From JAHBVY01 sp964415255 (lineage in GTDB: Bacteria > Myxococcota_A > Polyangia > Polyangiales > Polyangiaceae): a DNA stretch of 64,000 nucleotides. A program made the position numbers and the translations under genes. Of this stretch, positions 28,445 to 37,147 are shown one piece after another; within the stretch, counting starts at the first letter, position 1; the number at the start of each line of letters is the position of its first letter. The DNA is taken from contig CAYQAC010000006.1 in NCBI GenBank assembly GCA_964415255.1, positions 1 to 64,000 of the forward strand, given 5' to 3'. The notes beneath the pieces were generated by a model, which had not been told where the DNA came from, searched no databases, and saw nothing but the letters and a program-made list of their open reading frames with translations.

Positions 28445-29665
28445 TGGCCTTAGAGCGCCGATCCGTTTGCCACCACGCGGGCCCGGAGGAGCGCCCCTGC
28501 CGGAGGAGGTCACGGAGCGGGCGGCGTGGAGCGGGCTCCGCCTCGCTGTGCGAGGCGCGAGCAGCCATTTTTTACAAATGGAAATGCTGGCTCGCGACCC
28601 TCAGCGTCGTGGCCTGGGTGATGCTCGCGCCGCAGCAGGCCGCCGCCGAAGGCGGCGGCCTGTCCGTGCGGATCGCCGGCACGCCGAGCGAAGCCCTGGA
28701 GCTGCACGCCGTGCTCGAGCGGCAGCTCAAGCTGCCCGTCCAGAGTCGGCGGATCGATCCTGAGAGGCTCGCGGAGCAAGTCTCTCAGAGCGATCGGGGC
28801 CCGCTCCGGGTGTGGGTGGAGCTGAACGAGGCGGGCCCCACGCGCGTGTTCTTCACGCAGGGCGGAGAGATCGTCAGCCAGCGCCAGGTGCCACGCGACG
28901 GCGCCACCCCAGAGGTGCACTTCGAGGAGCTCGCGCTGGTGATCCGCACGGCGGCGGAGGCGCTAGGCAGCGCCGCTGACCGACAGGCATCGTTACCAAC
29001 CCCCAAAACCAACGAGCCCAACCCGCCGAAGACGCGCGGAAGCCCTCCGCCGAGCGCCACCAGCAAACCCCCTTCAAGCAGGCGCCGGCCGGCCCCCGAG
29101 GCGCCCCACCCCACGCCGTGGCGCTTCGACCTTGAGCCACACTACGCCGCCAGCCGCTACCTCGGAGGCGACGGCCCGCTGTGGGGCCTGGGCATCGCCT
29201 TCGAGCTGGTGCANNNNNNNNNNGCTCGAAGGCGATGCCCAGGCCCCACAGCGGGCCGTCGCCTCCGAGCTGGTGCACCAGCGCTCGATGCTCGCGCCGG
29301 GGGTGCGCCTCTCTTCTGACGTCACCACCGCCTTCGAGCTCAGCTCGCAAGAGCACCTGACGATGCGCGCCTTGGCCACCTTCGGCGTCGACCGCGGCTT
29401 CCCCTCGCGCTGGGGCGCGGGGATCTCATCGCGCGCCTTCGTCAAGGAAGGTAGCGAACGCGAGGTCCACCGCGCGCTGCTGCTCACCGGCATGGCTGAG
29501 CTCAGGTTCGGGCTCGACGACCGCATCGACGGCGTGTTTGGGATCTTGTTCGACGCTCAGATCAAGGAGCTTCAAACTGAGGGCGACCGCGACACCTCAG
29601 ATTTGCCGCCGCTTCGGCTCGCGGCCTACCTCGGGGTGGCGATCACGGCGCTGGGCGATCGCTGA
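28444..29665 (+). CDS. Exported protein split by scaffold gap 1
   Basis: The gene is broken by the ten Ns at 29214-29223. The left part has a signal-like segment (WLATLSVVAWVMLAPQQAAA, about 49-68), a mature domain with ALELHAVLERQLKLPVQS, and a Pro/Ser/Lys-rich linker. The right part (29278-29665) is a beta-rich domain ending ALGDR. If the fold-back at the gap is removed by overlapping GAGCTGGTGCA on both sides, the frame is restored and gives 385 residues (1158 nt). It overlaps the anti-sigma gene by one base, so it likely belongs to the sigma operon. No family is recognised. Confidence 0.7.
29161..29269. repeat. 46-bp inverted repeat flanking gap 1
   Basis: Positions 29161-29206 and 29224-29269 are perfect reverse complements (46 of 46). 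The copy right of the gap is absent from a sensible protein reading and is best explained as a fold-back chimera at a contig end. Confidence 0.9.
29214..29223. other. Scaffold gap 1 (10 N)
   Basis: Fixed-size N run; the true length is unknown and may be zero or negative, as the fold-back suggests. Confidence 0.98.
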
Positions 29666-29756
29666 GGCCGCTGGTTGCCCTAGAGCGCCGAGCAGTTTGC
29701 CGCCACACGAGCCCTGCGTGCTGCTGCTTCCCTCCTCGACGCTCTGGTTGCTGACT

Positions 29757-31127
29757 TTAGGCGTTCGCCTGCAAGCGCGCGCGGTTGGCTAGGAAATCGA
29801 TGAGGTCCATCTTGGTGAGCACCGCCTCCACGCGGCGCCCCTCCCCGACGACGATGGCCACCTCCCCCCGCTCAAAAATCTGCGAGAGCGCCCCGGCGGA
29901 GTCGTGATGAGTCACGGTGGACACGCGGCGCACCATGATCTCCGCGACGGAGGAGCCGCGGCTGCGCCCGGCGACGAGCTGCTCAAGCAAGTCCGTCTCC
30001 GTGAGGATACCCGTCAGGGCTCCGTCCGAGGTGCACGGCAGCTGCGAGATGCCGTGGCGCTTGAAGAGCTCCACCGCGTCCGCGAGTGAGCAGCTGTCCG
30101 GCACGGTGATCACCGTCTGCGGCGGGCGGCTCCGCACCAAGTCACCGATGGTGCCCATCTCCCAGTCCGCGTTGGCGAAACCGTGCTGGCGCATCCAGCC
30201 GTCGTCCACGAACTTGGTGAGGTAGTTGCGGATGCTGTCGGGCAGCACCACGCACACGCGCGAGCCTGGCGGCAGCTCCTCGCACAGCTTCAGCGCGGCC
30301 CACACCGCGGCGCCAGATGAGCCGCCGCACAGCAGCCCTTCCATCCTGATCAGCTGACGCGCGACGCGGAAGGAGTCCCTGTCGTTCGACTTGATCCAGC
30401 GATCAACCAGGGAGCGATCCAGCACGTCTGGGATGAAGTCGTAGCCGATCCCCTCCACCTTGTAGGAGCGGATCTCCCCTGGGCCCGCCAAGATGGAGCC
30501 CTCAGGATCCACACCAATCACCTGACAACCTGGGATCTTCTCTTTGATCACCCGCGCGATGCCGGTGATGGTGCCGCCGGTGCCCGCCGTCGCGACCACC
30601 GCGTCCAGGCGCCCCTCCGTCTGCTCCACGATCTCCCGGCCGGTGCCCTCCACGTGCGCCTGCGGGTTATCTTGGTTGGCGTACTGATCGAGGATGTGCG
30701 AGTTCGGGATCACCTGCTGTAGCCGCTTGGCGACGCCGATGTGGCTCTCCGGTGCGTCCCAGGCGGCCTCCGTTGGGGTGCGGATGATCTCGGCGCCGAG
30801 CGCCTCAAGCACCACCTGCTTCTCGCGGCTCATCTTCTCCGGCATCGTGATGATCATGCGGTAACCGCGCACCGCCGCCGCGATCGCCAGGCCGATGCCA
30901 GTGTTGCCGCTGGTCGGCTCAATCAGCGTGTCCCCCGGCTTGATGCGCCCGGCGCGCTCCGCCTCGAGCAGCATGCGCACGCCGATGCGATCTTTCACCG
31001 AGCCGCCCGGGTTCATGAACTCGAGCTTGCCGAACAGCTCCACCGGGAGCCCTCGCGCCACCCGCGAGAGCCGCACCATCGGAGTATTTCCCACCGCATC
31101 CAAGATCGAGTCGTGCACCAGCGCCAT
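29757..31127 (-). CDS. cbs: Cystathionine beta-synthase
   Basis: 456 residues. The PLP fold-type II core contains NTPMVRLSR, the PLP Lys in NPGGSVKDRIG, EPTSGNTGIGLA, and ATAGTGGTITGIARV with C-terminal GSSGAAVWAAL. From about residue 330 follow two CBS domains (SLADAVELFKRHGISQLP, VAIVVGEGRRVEAVLTKMDLIDFLA) as in regulated CBS proteins; no N-terminal haem domain is present. It would condense homocysteine and serine to cystathionine. ATG 31127 has GAAGGAGG about 6 nt upstream; an in-frame extension to 31322 is Arg-rich and rejected. Serine/cysteine synthase activity is an alternative within the fold family. Confidence 0.92.
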   Translation of the reverse strand: MALVHDSILDAVGNTPMVRLSRVARGLPVELFGKLEFMNPGGSVKDRIGVRMLLEAERAGRIKPGDTLIEPTSGNTGIGLAIAAAVRGYRMIITMPEKMSREKQVVLEALGAEIIRTPTEAAWDAPESHIGVAKRLQQVIPNSHILDQYANQDNPQAHVEGTGREIVEQTEGRLDAVVATAGTGGTITGIARVIKEKIPGCQVIGVDPEGSILAGPGEIRSYKVEGIGYDFIPDVLDRSLVDRWIKSNDRDSFRVARQLIRMEGLLCGGSSGAAVWAALKLCEELPPGSRVCVVLPDSIRNYLTKFVDDGWMRQHGFANADWEMGTIGDLVRSRPPQTVITVPDSCSLADAVELFKRHGISQLPCTSDGALTGILTETDLLEQLVAGRSRGSSVAEIMVRRVSTVTHHDSAGALSQIFERGEVAIVVGEGRRVEAVLTKMDLIDFLANRARLQANA

Positions 31128-31339
31128 CCAAGCCTCCTTCAAGGGCGGCGCCCGGCGCCTACCCAGGCCGCTGACTACCGATTCGCTGCGCCGGCCGCAA
31201 CACCGAGCGCAGCAAACCACAACAAAAAGCCTAGGTTTGAGCCGCACGCGTTGACGCAGTGGGCAGCGGTGCGCGAGCATCCTGCGGCGCTCGCGCTGTA
31301 GCAGCCGTTTCACGACTCCCACTGGCTAGGAGGCCCCTC

Positions 31340-31735
31340 ATGAACCGCAGCTTCATCATCATATCACTCCTTGCCACCACGCTTGGGGCATGTACGACCA
31401 GCTTCACCGGCTCAGCCCACGTGAAGGGTGGCCGTGCCGGGTGCGAGAAGAAGTGCGCCCAGGAGGGGATGCGAATGGCTGGGATGGTCTTCATGGGTGA
31501 GTATTCGGACGCTTGCGTTTGCGAGGTGCCGAGTGGCCCCGCTCAGGTGCCTCCTGCCATGATGCCGCTCACCCAAGCAGCCTTCGGCGCCGGCGCCGTC
31601 GGTGTGGTACTGCAAACACGAGAAAGAGAGCGACAGCGGCAGAACGAGGAGGCCGACGAAGAGCGGAAGCAAGAGGACGATAGACGGAGGCAGGAGGACG
31701 ATAGACGGAGGCAGCTGGACCTCAGGTCGCGCTAA
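31340..31735 (+). CDS. Small lipoprotein with charged C-terminus
   Basis: 131 residues. The signal peptide and lipobox (LLATTLGAC) are clear. After a Cys-bearing segment (CEKKCAQEG, CVCEV) comes a hydrophobic stretch, then a very charged tail of Arg/Glu/Asp/Gln. The tail includes two exact copies of a 21-bp DNA unit (31675-31716) encoding EDDRRRQ. Location at the envelope is inferred; function is unknown. Confidence 0.75.
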   Translation: MNRSFIIISLLATTLGACTTSFTGSAHVKGGRAGCEKKCAQEGMRMAGMVFMGEYSDACVCEVPSGPAQVPPAMMPLTQAAFGAGAVGVVLQTRERERQRQNEEADEERKQEDDRRRQEDDRRRQLDLRSR

Positions 31736-31845
31736 CACTCGCGCTTCGATCTGACTCCTCTAACATCAAGGTCTCACCAGATGACGATACTCCCTGGGAG
31801 ACTGGAGATTCGCAAGGTGACCAAACTCCAGCGTACCGGAGAGCG

Positions 31846-32754
31846 ATGATGTTGAACCACCGCCTGCACGCAGTGCTGCTTGGCGGCCTCTTGGTGGCTT
31901 GTGGTGGCTCAGGGCCGCCTGGCTCCTCGGCGCGGAACGCGGCGCCATCAGACCGAGCGCGTGAGGTTCAGGAGACTCCAGCGGACGCAGGGCAGACACC
32001 CGAGCCCGCCTTCAGTGAGGCCTCCAGCGCACAGGTCACGCTCCTCGATCAGGGGGGTAAGCCGCGGCGCGCGCTCAGCCCGCTTCGGGTGACTGACGAG
32101 GCGGCGCAGGCGCGCGCGGTGGTGGGGACCAGCTGGGCGACCGTGAAGGGGGACACCTCCCAGACGTTGCAGATCCGGGGGAAGATTGGGGTCGTTCTAG
32201 GCACTGACGGCTTCGCCGTGAGCATCGCTACGACTGAGCCGGAGGCGCACAGCCTGACGCTGCACACCGCGGCGCGCTCAGGTGGCTTTCATGATGGGTA
32301 TCCGGTGAAGCCGCCGTTAGACATCTTGAGCCTGGCGCCGGCGCGGCTCTGTGACCCGCTCCCGAGTGAGCCGGTGGGGCCAGGCGCCGTGTGGCGCGTG
32401 GACTCCACCTTGGATGAAGACGGCGTGAAGGTCCACTCCGAGCGGCGGTACGAGCTGATCCGGTTCGCCCCCCACACGGTGAAGGATACATCAGTTGACC
32501 TGCCTATTGCGGAGCTACGCTTCGAGTGGCGTTACCGCGCCTCGGGGGAGGCCGGCGTTGGCGCCCCGAACGTCGAGATCCGCGGGCGCGCCTTGGTGTC
32601 ACCCGCGTGGCTGTACCCCGTCATCACCATCCGGCACCAGGTGCAGGATGGCGAGGCCACCCTGTATAGTAAGCTAGACTTACAACACCCCACCCATGGT
32701 GACGTCGATAGCTACATGCTCGCCCTGCACCCAGGCCTCGCGGATGACGAGTAG
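31846..32754 (+). CDS. Hypothetical lipoprotein
   Basis: 302 residues with a lipobox (LLGGLLVAC) and a Ser/Pro/Glu linker. The folded part runs from about residue 65, with a D-S-TLDEDGVKVHSERRYELI segment near 190-205. No domain is recognised. Its stop codon TAG lies within the REP-like palindrome that also supplies the stop of the convergent gene. Confidence 0.75.
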   Translation: MMLNHRLHAVLLGGLLVACGGSGPPGSSARNAAPSDRAREVQETPADAGQTPEPAFSEASSAQVTLLDQGGKPRRALSPLRVTDEAAQARAVVGTSWATVKGDTSQTLQIRGKIGVVLGTDGFAVSIATTEPEAHSLTLHTAARSGGFHDGYPVKPPLDILSLAPARLCDPLPSEPVGPGAVWRVDSTLDEDGVKVHSERRYELIRFAPHTVKDTSVDLPIAELRFEWRYRASGEAGVGAPNVEIRGRALVSPAWLYPVITIRHQVQDGEATLYSKLDLQHPTHGDVDSYMLALHPGLADDE

Positions 32755-32780
32755 CGGGCGGGTTTGAAACCCGCCCCTAC
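32751..32780. repeat. REP-like palindrome, copy 2, bearing both stop codons
   Basis: GTAG (32751-32754), C, GGGCGGGTTT, G, AAACCCGCCC, then CTAC (32777-32780). The TAG at 32752-32754 ends the lipoprotein gene and the CTA at 32777-32779 is the TAG stop of the minus-strand gene. Position and hairpin make it a likely bidirectional transcription end. Confidence 0.85.
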
Positions 32781-33718
32781 TCATCAAACCAGAGCCTGGC
32801 GTGCAGGTGCGCTTTCTCTTCAACGCGCTCTGATGACGAAGCGGCGGGGTGGAGCGACACCAGCACCCCGAGCCTTGTGCCAGCTTCACTTGGCTGCTCG
32901 AAGACCTGCGCTTGGAAGCGGTAGGTTTGCCCGGCGAAGCAGGGGCGCGCGAAGGCAAGCTCGAGCTTCACCCCCAGGCGCGCGAAATCGAGGCCGCGCC
33001 GCGCGAGCGCGCGGAGGCCGGCTTCTTCTACCAGGCGCGGGTACACGAGGCTATTGATGTGCTGGTTGGCGTCCGTGTGCACCAGGCCAAAATGCTGAGG
33101 CACGCTGTCCGCCACCGGGGCTTGGTCGAGCGGGGTGGCGCCCTCAGGCAGCGCGCTCGCGGTGCTCGGCTCGCGCCACGCGTAGCCTTCGAGCGGCAGC
33201 TCGGCCACGCCGTGCTCAGGGGGTAACTCAAGCACGCGGCGCTCACCAGGCGGCGCGAACAGCCGCGTCCACACCTGCTCCGAGTAGATGCGCCCCACGT
33301 GGATCCTGTCGCCGCGGTTCGGTGGTCGCGGCGGGTAGGTGCGCCCCACCACACCATAAACATCCGTGTGGAAATTCATGAGCAGGCGCACTGTCTTTCC
33401 CTCCGCGTCTACCACGCGCCCCAGGGCGTAGCGCGACACTGACTCGAGCGGGTCGCGGATGGAGAGCGGGCCGCCGGTTGACTCGATGAAGAACCGTGAG
33501 GGGATCGCGGCGAGGCCCTGGCGGGTGACGAGCTGCATGAGCGGCGTGCGCTCGACGAGATCGCGCCAAGCGCTGAACCCGACGCCTTGCGGCACCGCCT
33601 CCAGCCGCAGCCGCCCCACCTGGGTGATGTCCTCGTAGCGCACCGGGTAGCTGGCGCGGCCCACCTCGCGCGGCGTGTCCGTCAGGGGGAAGCTCTCGCT
33701 GATGCTGGGGAACTGCAT
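32777..33718 (-). CDS. Hotdog-fold thioesterase-like protein
   Basis: 313 residues, probably two hotdog domains. The second contains HFGLVHTDANQHINSLVYPRLVEEAGL, similar to acyl-ACP or 4-hydroxybenzoyl-CoA thioesterase active regions (H-D-N-H-N-Y). The first half (YEDITQVGRLRLEAVPQGVG) is likely the paired domain. The start is ATG 33718; the 95-residue in-frame extension is low-complexity. It would hydrolyse an acyl-thioester; the substrate is unknown. It terminates at the REP palindrome opposite the lipoprotein gene. Confidence 0.7.
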   Translation of the reverse strand: MQFPSISESFPLTDTPREVGRASYPVRYEDITQVGRLRLEAVPQGVGFSAWRDLVERTPLMQLVTRQGLAAIPSRFFIESTGGPLSIRDPLESVSRYALGRVVDAEGKTVRLLMNFHTDVYGVVGRTYPPRPPNRGDRIHVGRIYSEQVWTRLFAPPGERRVLELPPEHGVAELPLEGYAWREPSTASALPEGATPLDQAPVADSVPQHFGLVHTDANQHINSLVYPRLVEEAGLRALARRGLDFARLGVKLELAFARPCFAGQTYRFQAQVFEQPSEAGTRLGVLVSLHPAASSSERVEEKAHLHARLWFDE

Positions 33719-34005
33719 GGCGTCAGGAGGCGGTTTAGCTGAGGGGCGCCGCCAGGACGAGCGCCTCAACATCACGCACGCCGCCGCGTACCGCGACCTG
33801 ACGGCAGCACGCGGGGACGCGCGGCGCCGTGAGCCGGGGGCGAACCCCCAAACCCCCTTCATGCATCGAGCGGCGCCGAGAGCCGTACCGAGACCAGTGG
33901 ACGTCCCAGGGCGCGACGTTCGCGACGCGCGCATGCTTCCCCTTAGCCAAAAAAGGGTGCTAAGAGGGCCGCGGCATTCAGCCACAAACTTTGCTAGGAG
34001 CACCC

Positions 34006-34425
34006 ATGTCAGTCCAGCGCACCCTGTGCATCATCAAGCCCGACGCCGTAGAGAAGAAGGTCTCGGGGCACATCATCCAGCGCGTGTTGGATGAGGGCTT
34101 CCGTATCGTCGCCCTGCGCCAGGCGCACCTCACCCTCGCGCAGGCAGAGGGGTTCTACGCGGTGCACCGCGAGCGCCCGTTCTTTGGCGAGCTATGCACC
34201 TTCATGAGCCGTGGGCCGGTGGTGCTGGCCGCGCTTGAGCGCGAAGACGCGGTGGCGCACTGGCGTCAGGTCATCGGCGCGACGGATCCTGCCAAGGCGG
34301 ACGAGGGCACCATCCGCAAGCAGTTCGGCGCGAACCTGGGGGAGAACGCGACGCACGGCTCGGACTCAGAGGAGAACGGTCTGATTGAGACGGCCTACTT
34401 CTTCCCTGGCCACGACTTGCTGTAA
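34006..34425 (+). CDS. ndk: Nucleoside diphosphate kinase
   Basis: 139 residues, normal length. It transfers the gamma phosphate between NTPs and NDPs. The N-terminal RTLCIIKPDAVEKK signature and the catalytic His in ENATHGSDS are present, as is ERPFFGELCTFMSRGPVV. A good Shine-Dalgarno (TAGGAG) precedes ATG 34006. Confidence 0.97.
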   Translation: MSVQRTLCIIKPDAVEKKVSGHIIQRVLDEGFRIVALRQAHLTLAQAEGFYAVHRERPFFGELCTFMSRGPVVLAALEREDAVAHWRQVIGATDPAKADEGTIRKQFGANLGENATHGSDSEENGLIETAYFFPGHDLL

Positions 34426-34514
34426 GCTGCGCCGTGGGGAGGCCGAGTGACAAACTTGAGCCTCAGGGCTAGGCGCTGGTCGACGCAGCCCTAGAATACG
34501 CACGGAAACGAGCC

Positions 34515-35335
34515 ATGCTGACGAGCGCGACGACGACACCGAGCGACCGAGAGCGCGCCCGTGGGGCGCTGAGGGACACCCTCGGCGCCCTCCACAATTT
34601 GGAGCAGCTGCTAAGTCAATCCGCGTCGGTCCGCGCGCGCTCGCGAGCGTCATCCCGGATGTGCACGCGTCCTGTCAGCGGCTGCCGCAGACACTCACCC
34701 AGCTGCTGCTCACCGGTGAAACGGGGGCGGGGCCCTCCCTGGCGGCGCTCCACGCCTTCGCGGAGCCGCGCGTGAAGGAGCTCACCGAGGCGCTGGCGCG
34801 CGTCCGGCGGCGGACCATGACCGCGCGCCGCCGGCTCGACCTTGAGTTGGCGGTCGCCAGCAAAACAGCCGAGCTGGACGCCGTGCGCGCGCTGTCTGAG
34901 TGCCTGGATGAAGCGCTCACCAAGCGCGAGCTCCACATCGACCTCGCGCAGCTCGCGGCTCAGGCGCTCACCTCCGGTGGTGAGGCGGCGGGGCCGCGCC
35001 TACACGTCGCGCTCTACGGAGAAACAGCGGACTCGGAGCTGCTCGTCAACCCACGCTTGGCCACGCAGCTCGTGCTGCTAGGGCTCTCTTGGGCCACCGG
35101 CGGTGGCACTCGGCCCGCGCGCGTCAACGTGAGCCACGGTGAGGGCGGCGGCAGCTTGGAGATTGAAGCGCTCGACGCCGCTGAGGCGGACTCCTTCACG
35201 GTGGGCGTACCAGCCACCATCGAGCCGAGCCTGGCGGCGCTGAAGGTCGCCGCGTCCTCGGCGCAGGCCACGCTCACCGAGCGCCCCGGCTTCCTCCGCT
35301 TCCAATGGGGCCCCGAGCTGGTCCAGCAGCGCTAG
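34515..35335 (+). pseudogene. Helical protein with apparent frameshift at a CG run
   Basis: An ATG at 34515 starts a good N-terminus (RARGALRDTLGALHNLEQLL) in one frame, but the long downstream ORF (34661-35335, from TGE-TGAGPSLAAL to WGPELVQQR) is in another. Removing two bases, for example one CG of the run at 34632-34640, gives a single 272-residue protein with no internal stop. The C-terminal half has alternating beta-strands and helices and loosely resembles a degenerate histidine-kinase-type ATPase, which I cannot prove. It could be a sequencing error, phase variation or a real lesion. Confidence 0.6.
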
Positions 35336-35367
35336 GGCGACAAACGGTTTACCGGTTGTCGTCCTCA
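35336..35367. repeat. Dispersed hairpin element, copy 2
   Basis: GGCGACAA (35336-35343) pairs with TTGTCGTC (35356-35363) and inner CGGT pairs with ACCG. The flanks (GCTAG before, CTCA after) match copy 1 at 14650. At one stem position G:C in copy 1 is A:T here, so both sides changed. It lies just after the frameshifted gene and upstream of dapD. Confidence 0.7.
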
Positions 35368-35429
35368 GCCGTCATCATGACGCGTGCGAGGCTTGCCCTG
35401 ACCTGAGCGCGTCAGTACATGGACACCCC

Positions 35430-36263
35430 ATGTCTGCGCCGAGCAAGAGTCACCTGCAGCCGCTCATCGAGGCCGCCTTCGCCGATCGCGCGCTGCTCAG
35501 CAGCGAGCCGCACCGCCAAGCGGTGCTCGACGTGGTCGCCCAGCTGGACAGCGGCGCGCTGCGCGTCGCCACCCCCATCGAGCCCGGGCGCTGGGAGACG
35601 CACGCTTGGCTCAAGCAGGCGGTGCTCCTCTACTTCAGCGTGCAAGGCATGGAGACCACGCACGCCGGCCCCATCGAGTTCTACGATAAAATCCCGCTCA
35701 AGCGCGGCCTGGCTGAGGCCGGGGTGCGCGTGGTGCCGCCAGGCACCGTGCGTTACGGCGCGCACGTGGAGCGCTCCGCCATCATCATGCCCTCCTACGT
35801 GAACATCGGGGCCTACGTGGGCGCGGGCACCATGGTGGACACCTGGGCCACGGTTGGGTCCTGCGCGCAAATTGGTCAGGATTGCCACCTATCTGGTGGC
35901 GTGGGGATCGGCGGGGTGCTGGAGCCGCCCGGCGCCCAGCCAGTCATCATCGAAGAGGGCTGCTTCATCGGCTCGCGCTGCATCGTGGTGGAGGGCATGC
36001 TGATCGAGCGTGAGGCGGTGGTCGGCGCGGGGGTGACGCTCACCGCCTCCACCGCCATCATCGACGTCACCGGCGCTGAGCCGGTGGAGCACCGCGGGCG
36101 CGTCCCAGCGCGCAGCGTGGTCATCCCCGGGATGCGCAGCAAGCGCTTCCCGGCGGGAGAGTTTCAGGTGCCCTGCGCGCTCATCATCGGCCAGCGTAAA
36201 GAGAGCACCGACAAAAAAACCAGCCTGAACGCCGCCCTGCGCGACTTCAACGTCGCCGTCTAG
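35430..36263 (+). CDS. dapD: Tetrahydropyridine-2,6-dicarboxylate N-succinyltransferase
   Basis: 277 residues of the hexapeptide-repeat family. It succinylates tetrahydrodipicolinate in the succinylase branch of lysine/DAP synthesis, which feeds the cell wall. The left-handed beta-helix repeats are visible (VERSAIIMPSYVNIGAYVGAGTMVDTWATVGSCAQIG), followed by GGVLEPPGAQPVIIEEGCFIGS and the C-terminal YxxK-like region. No other dap gene lies nearby. Confidence 0.95.
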   Translation: MSAPSKSHLQPLIEAAFADRALLSSEPHRQAVLDVVAQLDSGALRVATPIEPGRWETHAWLKQAVLLYFSVQGMETTHAGPIEFYDKIPLKRGLAEAGVRVVPPGTVRYGAHVERSAIIMPSYVNIGAYVGAGTMVDTWATVGSCAQIGQDCHLSGGVGIGGVLEPPGAQPVIIEEGCFIGSRCIVVEGMLIEREAVVGAGVTLTASTAIIDVTGAEPVEHRGRVPARSVVIPGMRSKRFPAGEFQVPCALIIGQRKESTDKKTSLNAALRDFNVAV

Positions 36264-36427
36264 CGTTCCTATCCTCGCGCGCTCGCGGGGCCAAACTTCA
36301 TCGTCAGCCTAACTTACTCAATCACCCTGAGCCCTCGTGGGCGCGAGCCATCGTCTAGCAGAGCCAGCCAATTCGTCAGCGCACCTCACTCACTCGCGGC
36401 GCGCCCTCAACGCCGCCCAAGCCCCAC

Positions 36428-37039
36428 GTGCGAAGCACCGCCTCCCCCCTCACCACCAAGCCAGCCACGCCGCGCGCCTGCCTGCTCGCGGCGCTGCTTG
36501 GCTTGGGGCTGGGCTGCAATCGCGCGCCGCCTCCTGAGGCGCACCGCCCGGCGCCGAGCGCCTCGGTGGCGCCCATGGGCCCCTCCTTACTCACCGAGAA
36601 GCCGCTCGCCGACGCGATGGCTAAGCTGCGCGAGGCCGTGGGGAGCGACGTCATGGCGCTCGAGCTGCGCATCTACCCCGCGCGCATCGTGCTCCAGGTG
36701 CAAGACCCCGCGCGCCCCTCGAACGTGGATCAGTACGTGTATAAAGAGGGCGCGGTGAGCTCACCCGTGCCGGTCAAGCTGCAGGGCACCGGCAAGCTGG
36801 AGGACAACCTGTTCCAGCTCTCCGAGGTGAGCCTGGATCGCATCCCGCCCCTCGCCGGGCGCGCGCTGACGGAGCTCCGCATCGAGGACGCTCACGTGGG
36901 CTTCGTGAGCGTGAAGCGCGATCTGCCGCGGAGCATGAGCCTCCGCGTGCGGGTGAAGGTGTCGAGCCCGCGCAAGGACGCCTACCAGGACACCGACCTC
37001 GACGGGAACCCGCTGGACCCAGACGCGGGCGCGCCGTAG
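36428..37039 (+). CDS. Hypothetical lipoprotein
   Basis: 203 residues from GTG 36428. The signal peptide ends LLGLGLGCNR. The folded part (about 50-190) begins LADAMAKLREAVGSDVMALELRIYP and has a DAHVGFVSVKRDLP segment near the end, followed by a short Asp/Pro tail. No family is named. The start is uncertain because only GTG fits before the signal peptide. Confidence 0.65.
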   Translation: MRSTASPLTTKPATPRACLLAALLGLGLGCNRAPPPEAHRPAPSASVAPMGPSLLTEKPLADAMAKLREAVGSDVMALELRIYPARIVLQVQDPARPSNVDQYVYKEGAVSSPVPVKLQGTGKLEDNLFQLSEVSLDRIPPLAGRALTELRIEDAHVGFVSVKRDLPRSMSLRVRVKVSSPRKDAYQDTDLDGNPLDPDAGAP

Positions 37040-37080
37040 GTGTCTTGGGGGCTTGGGGGCACCCCACGCGGTCGATTTTT

Positions 37081-37147
37081 CATATGCAAATGAAGCTGCC
37101 AGGCAGCGCGTGTATATGACATATCCTGTCACATCACCGCGCGTTTG
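37081..37147 (+). promoter_or_regulatory. Putative operator/promoter of the methyltransferase pair
   Basis: AT-richer than its surroundings. It holds two inverted repeats: GCTGCC-A-GGCAGC (37095-37107) and TGACA-TATCC-TGTCA (37117-37131). The TATATG at 37112-37117 may be a -10-like element. The second repeat lies 17 bp before the ATG at 37148, where a bound protein would block transcription or translation. Confidence 0.5.

Noticed and set aside
28444..29356. Separate ORFs on both strands across gap 1
   Set aside because: They read through Ns and the artificial inverted repeat.
30741..31301. 186-residue ORF opposite cbs
   Set aside because: Shadow ORF; Arg/His/Leu-rich with no family match.
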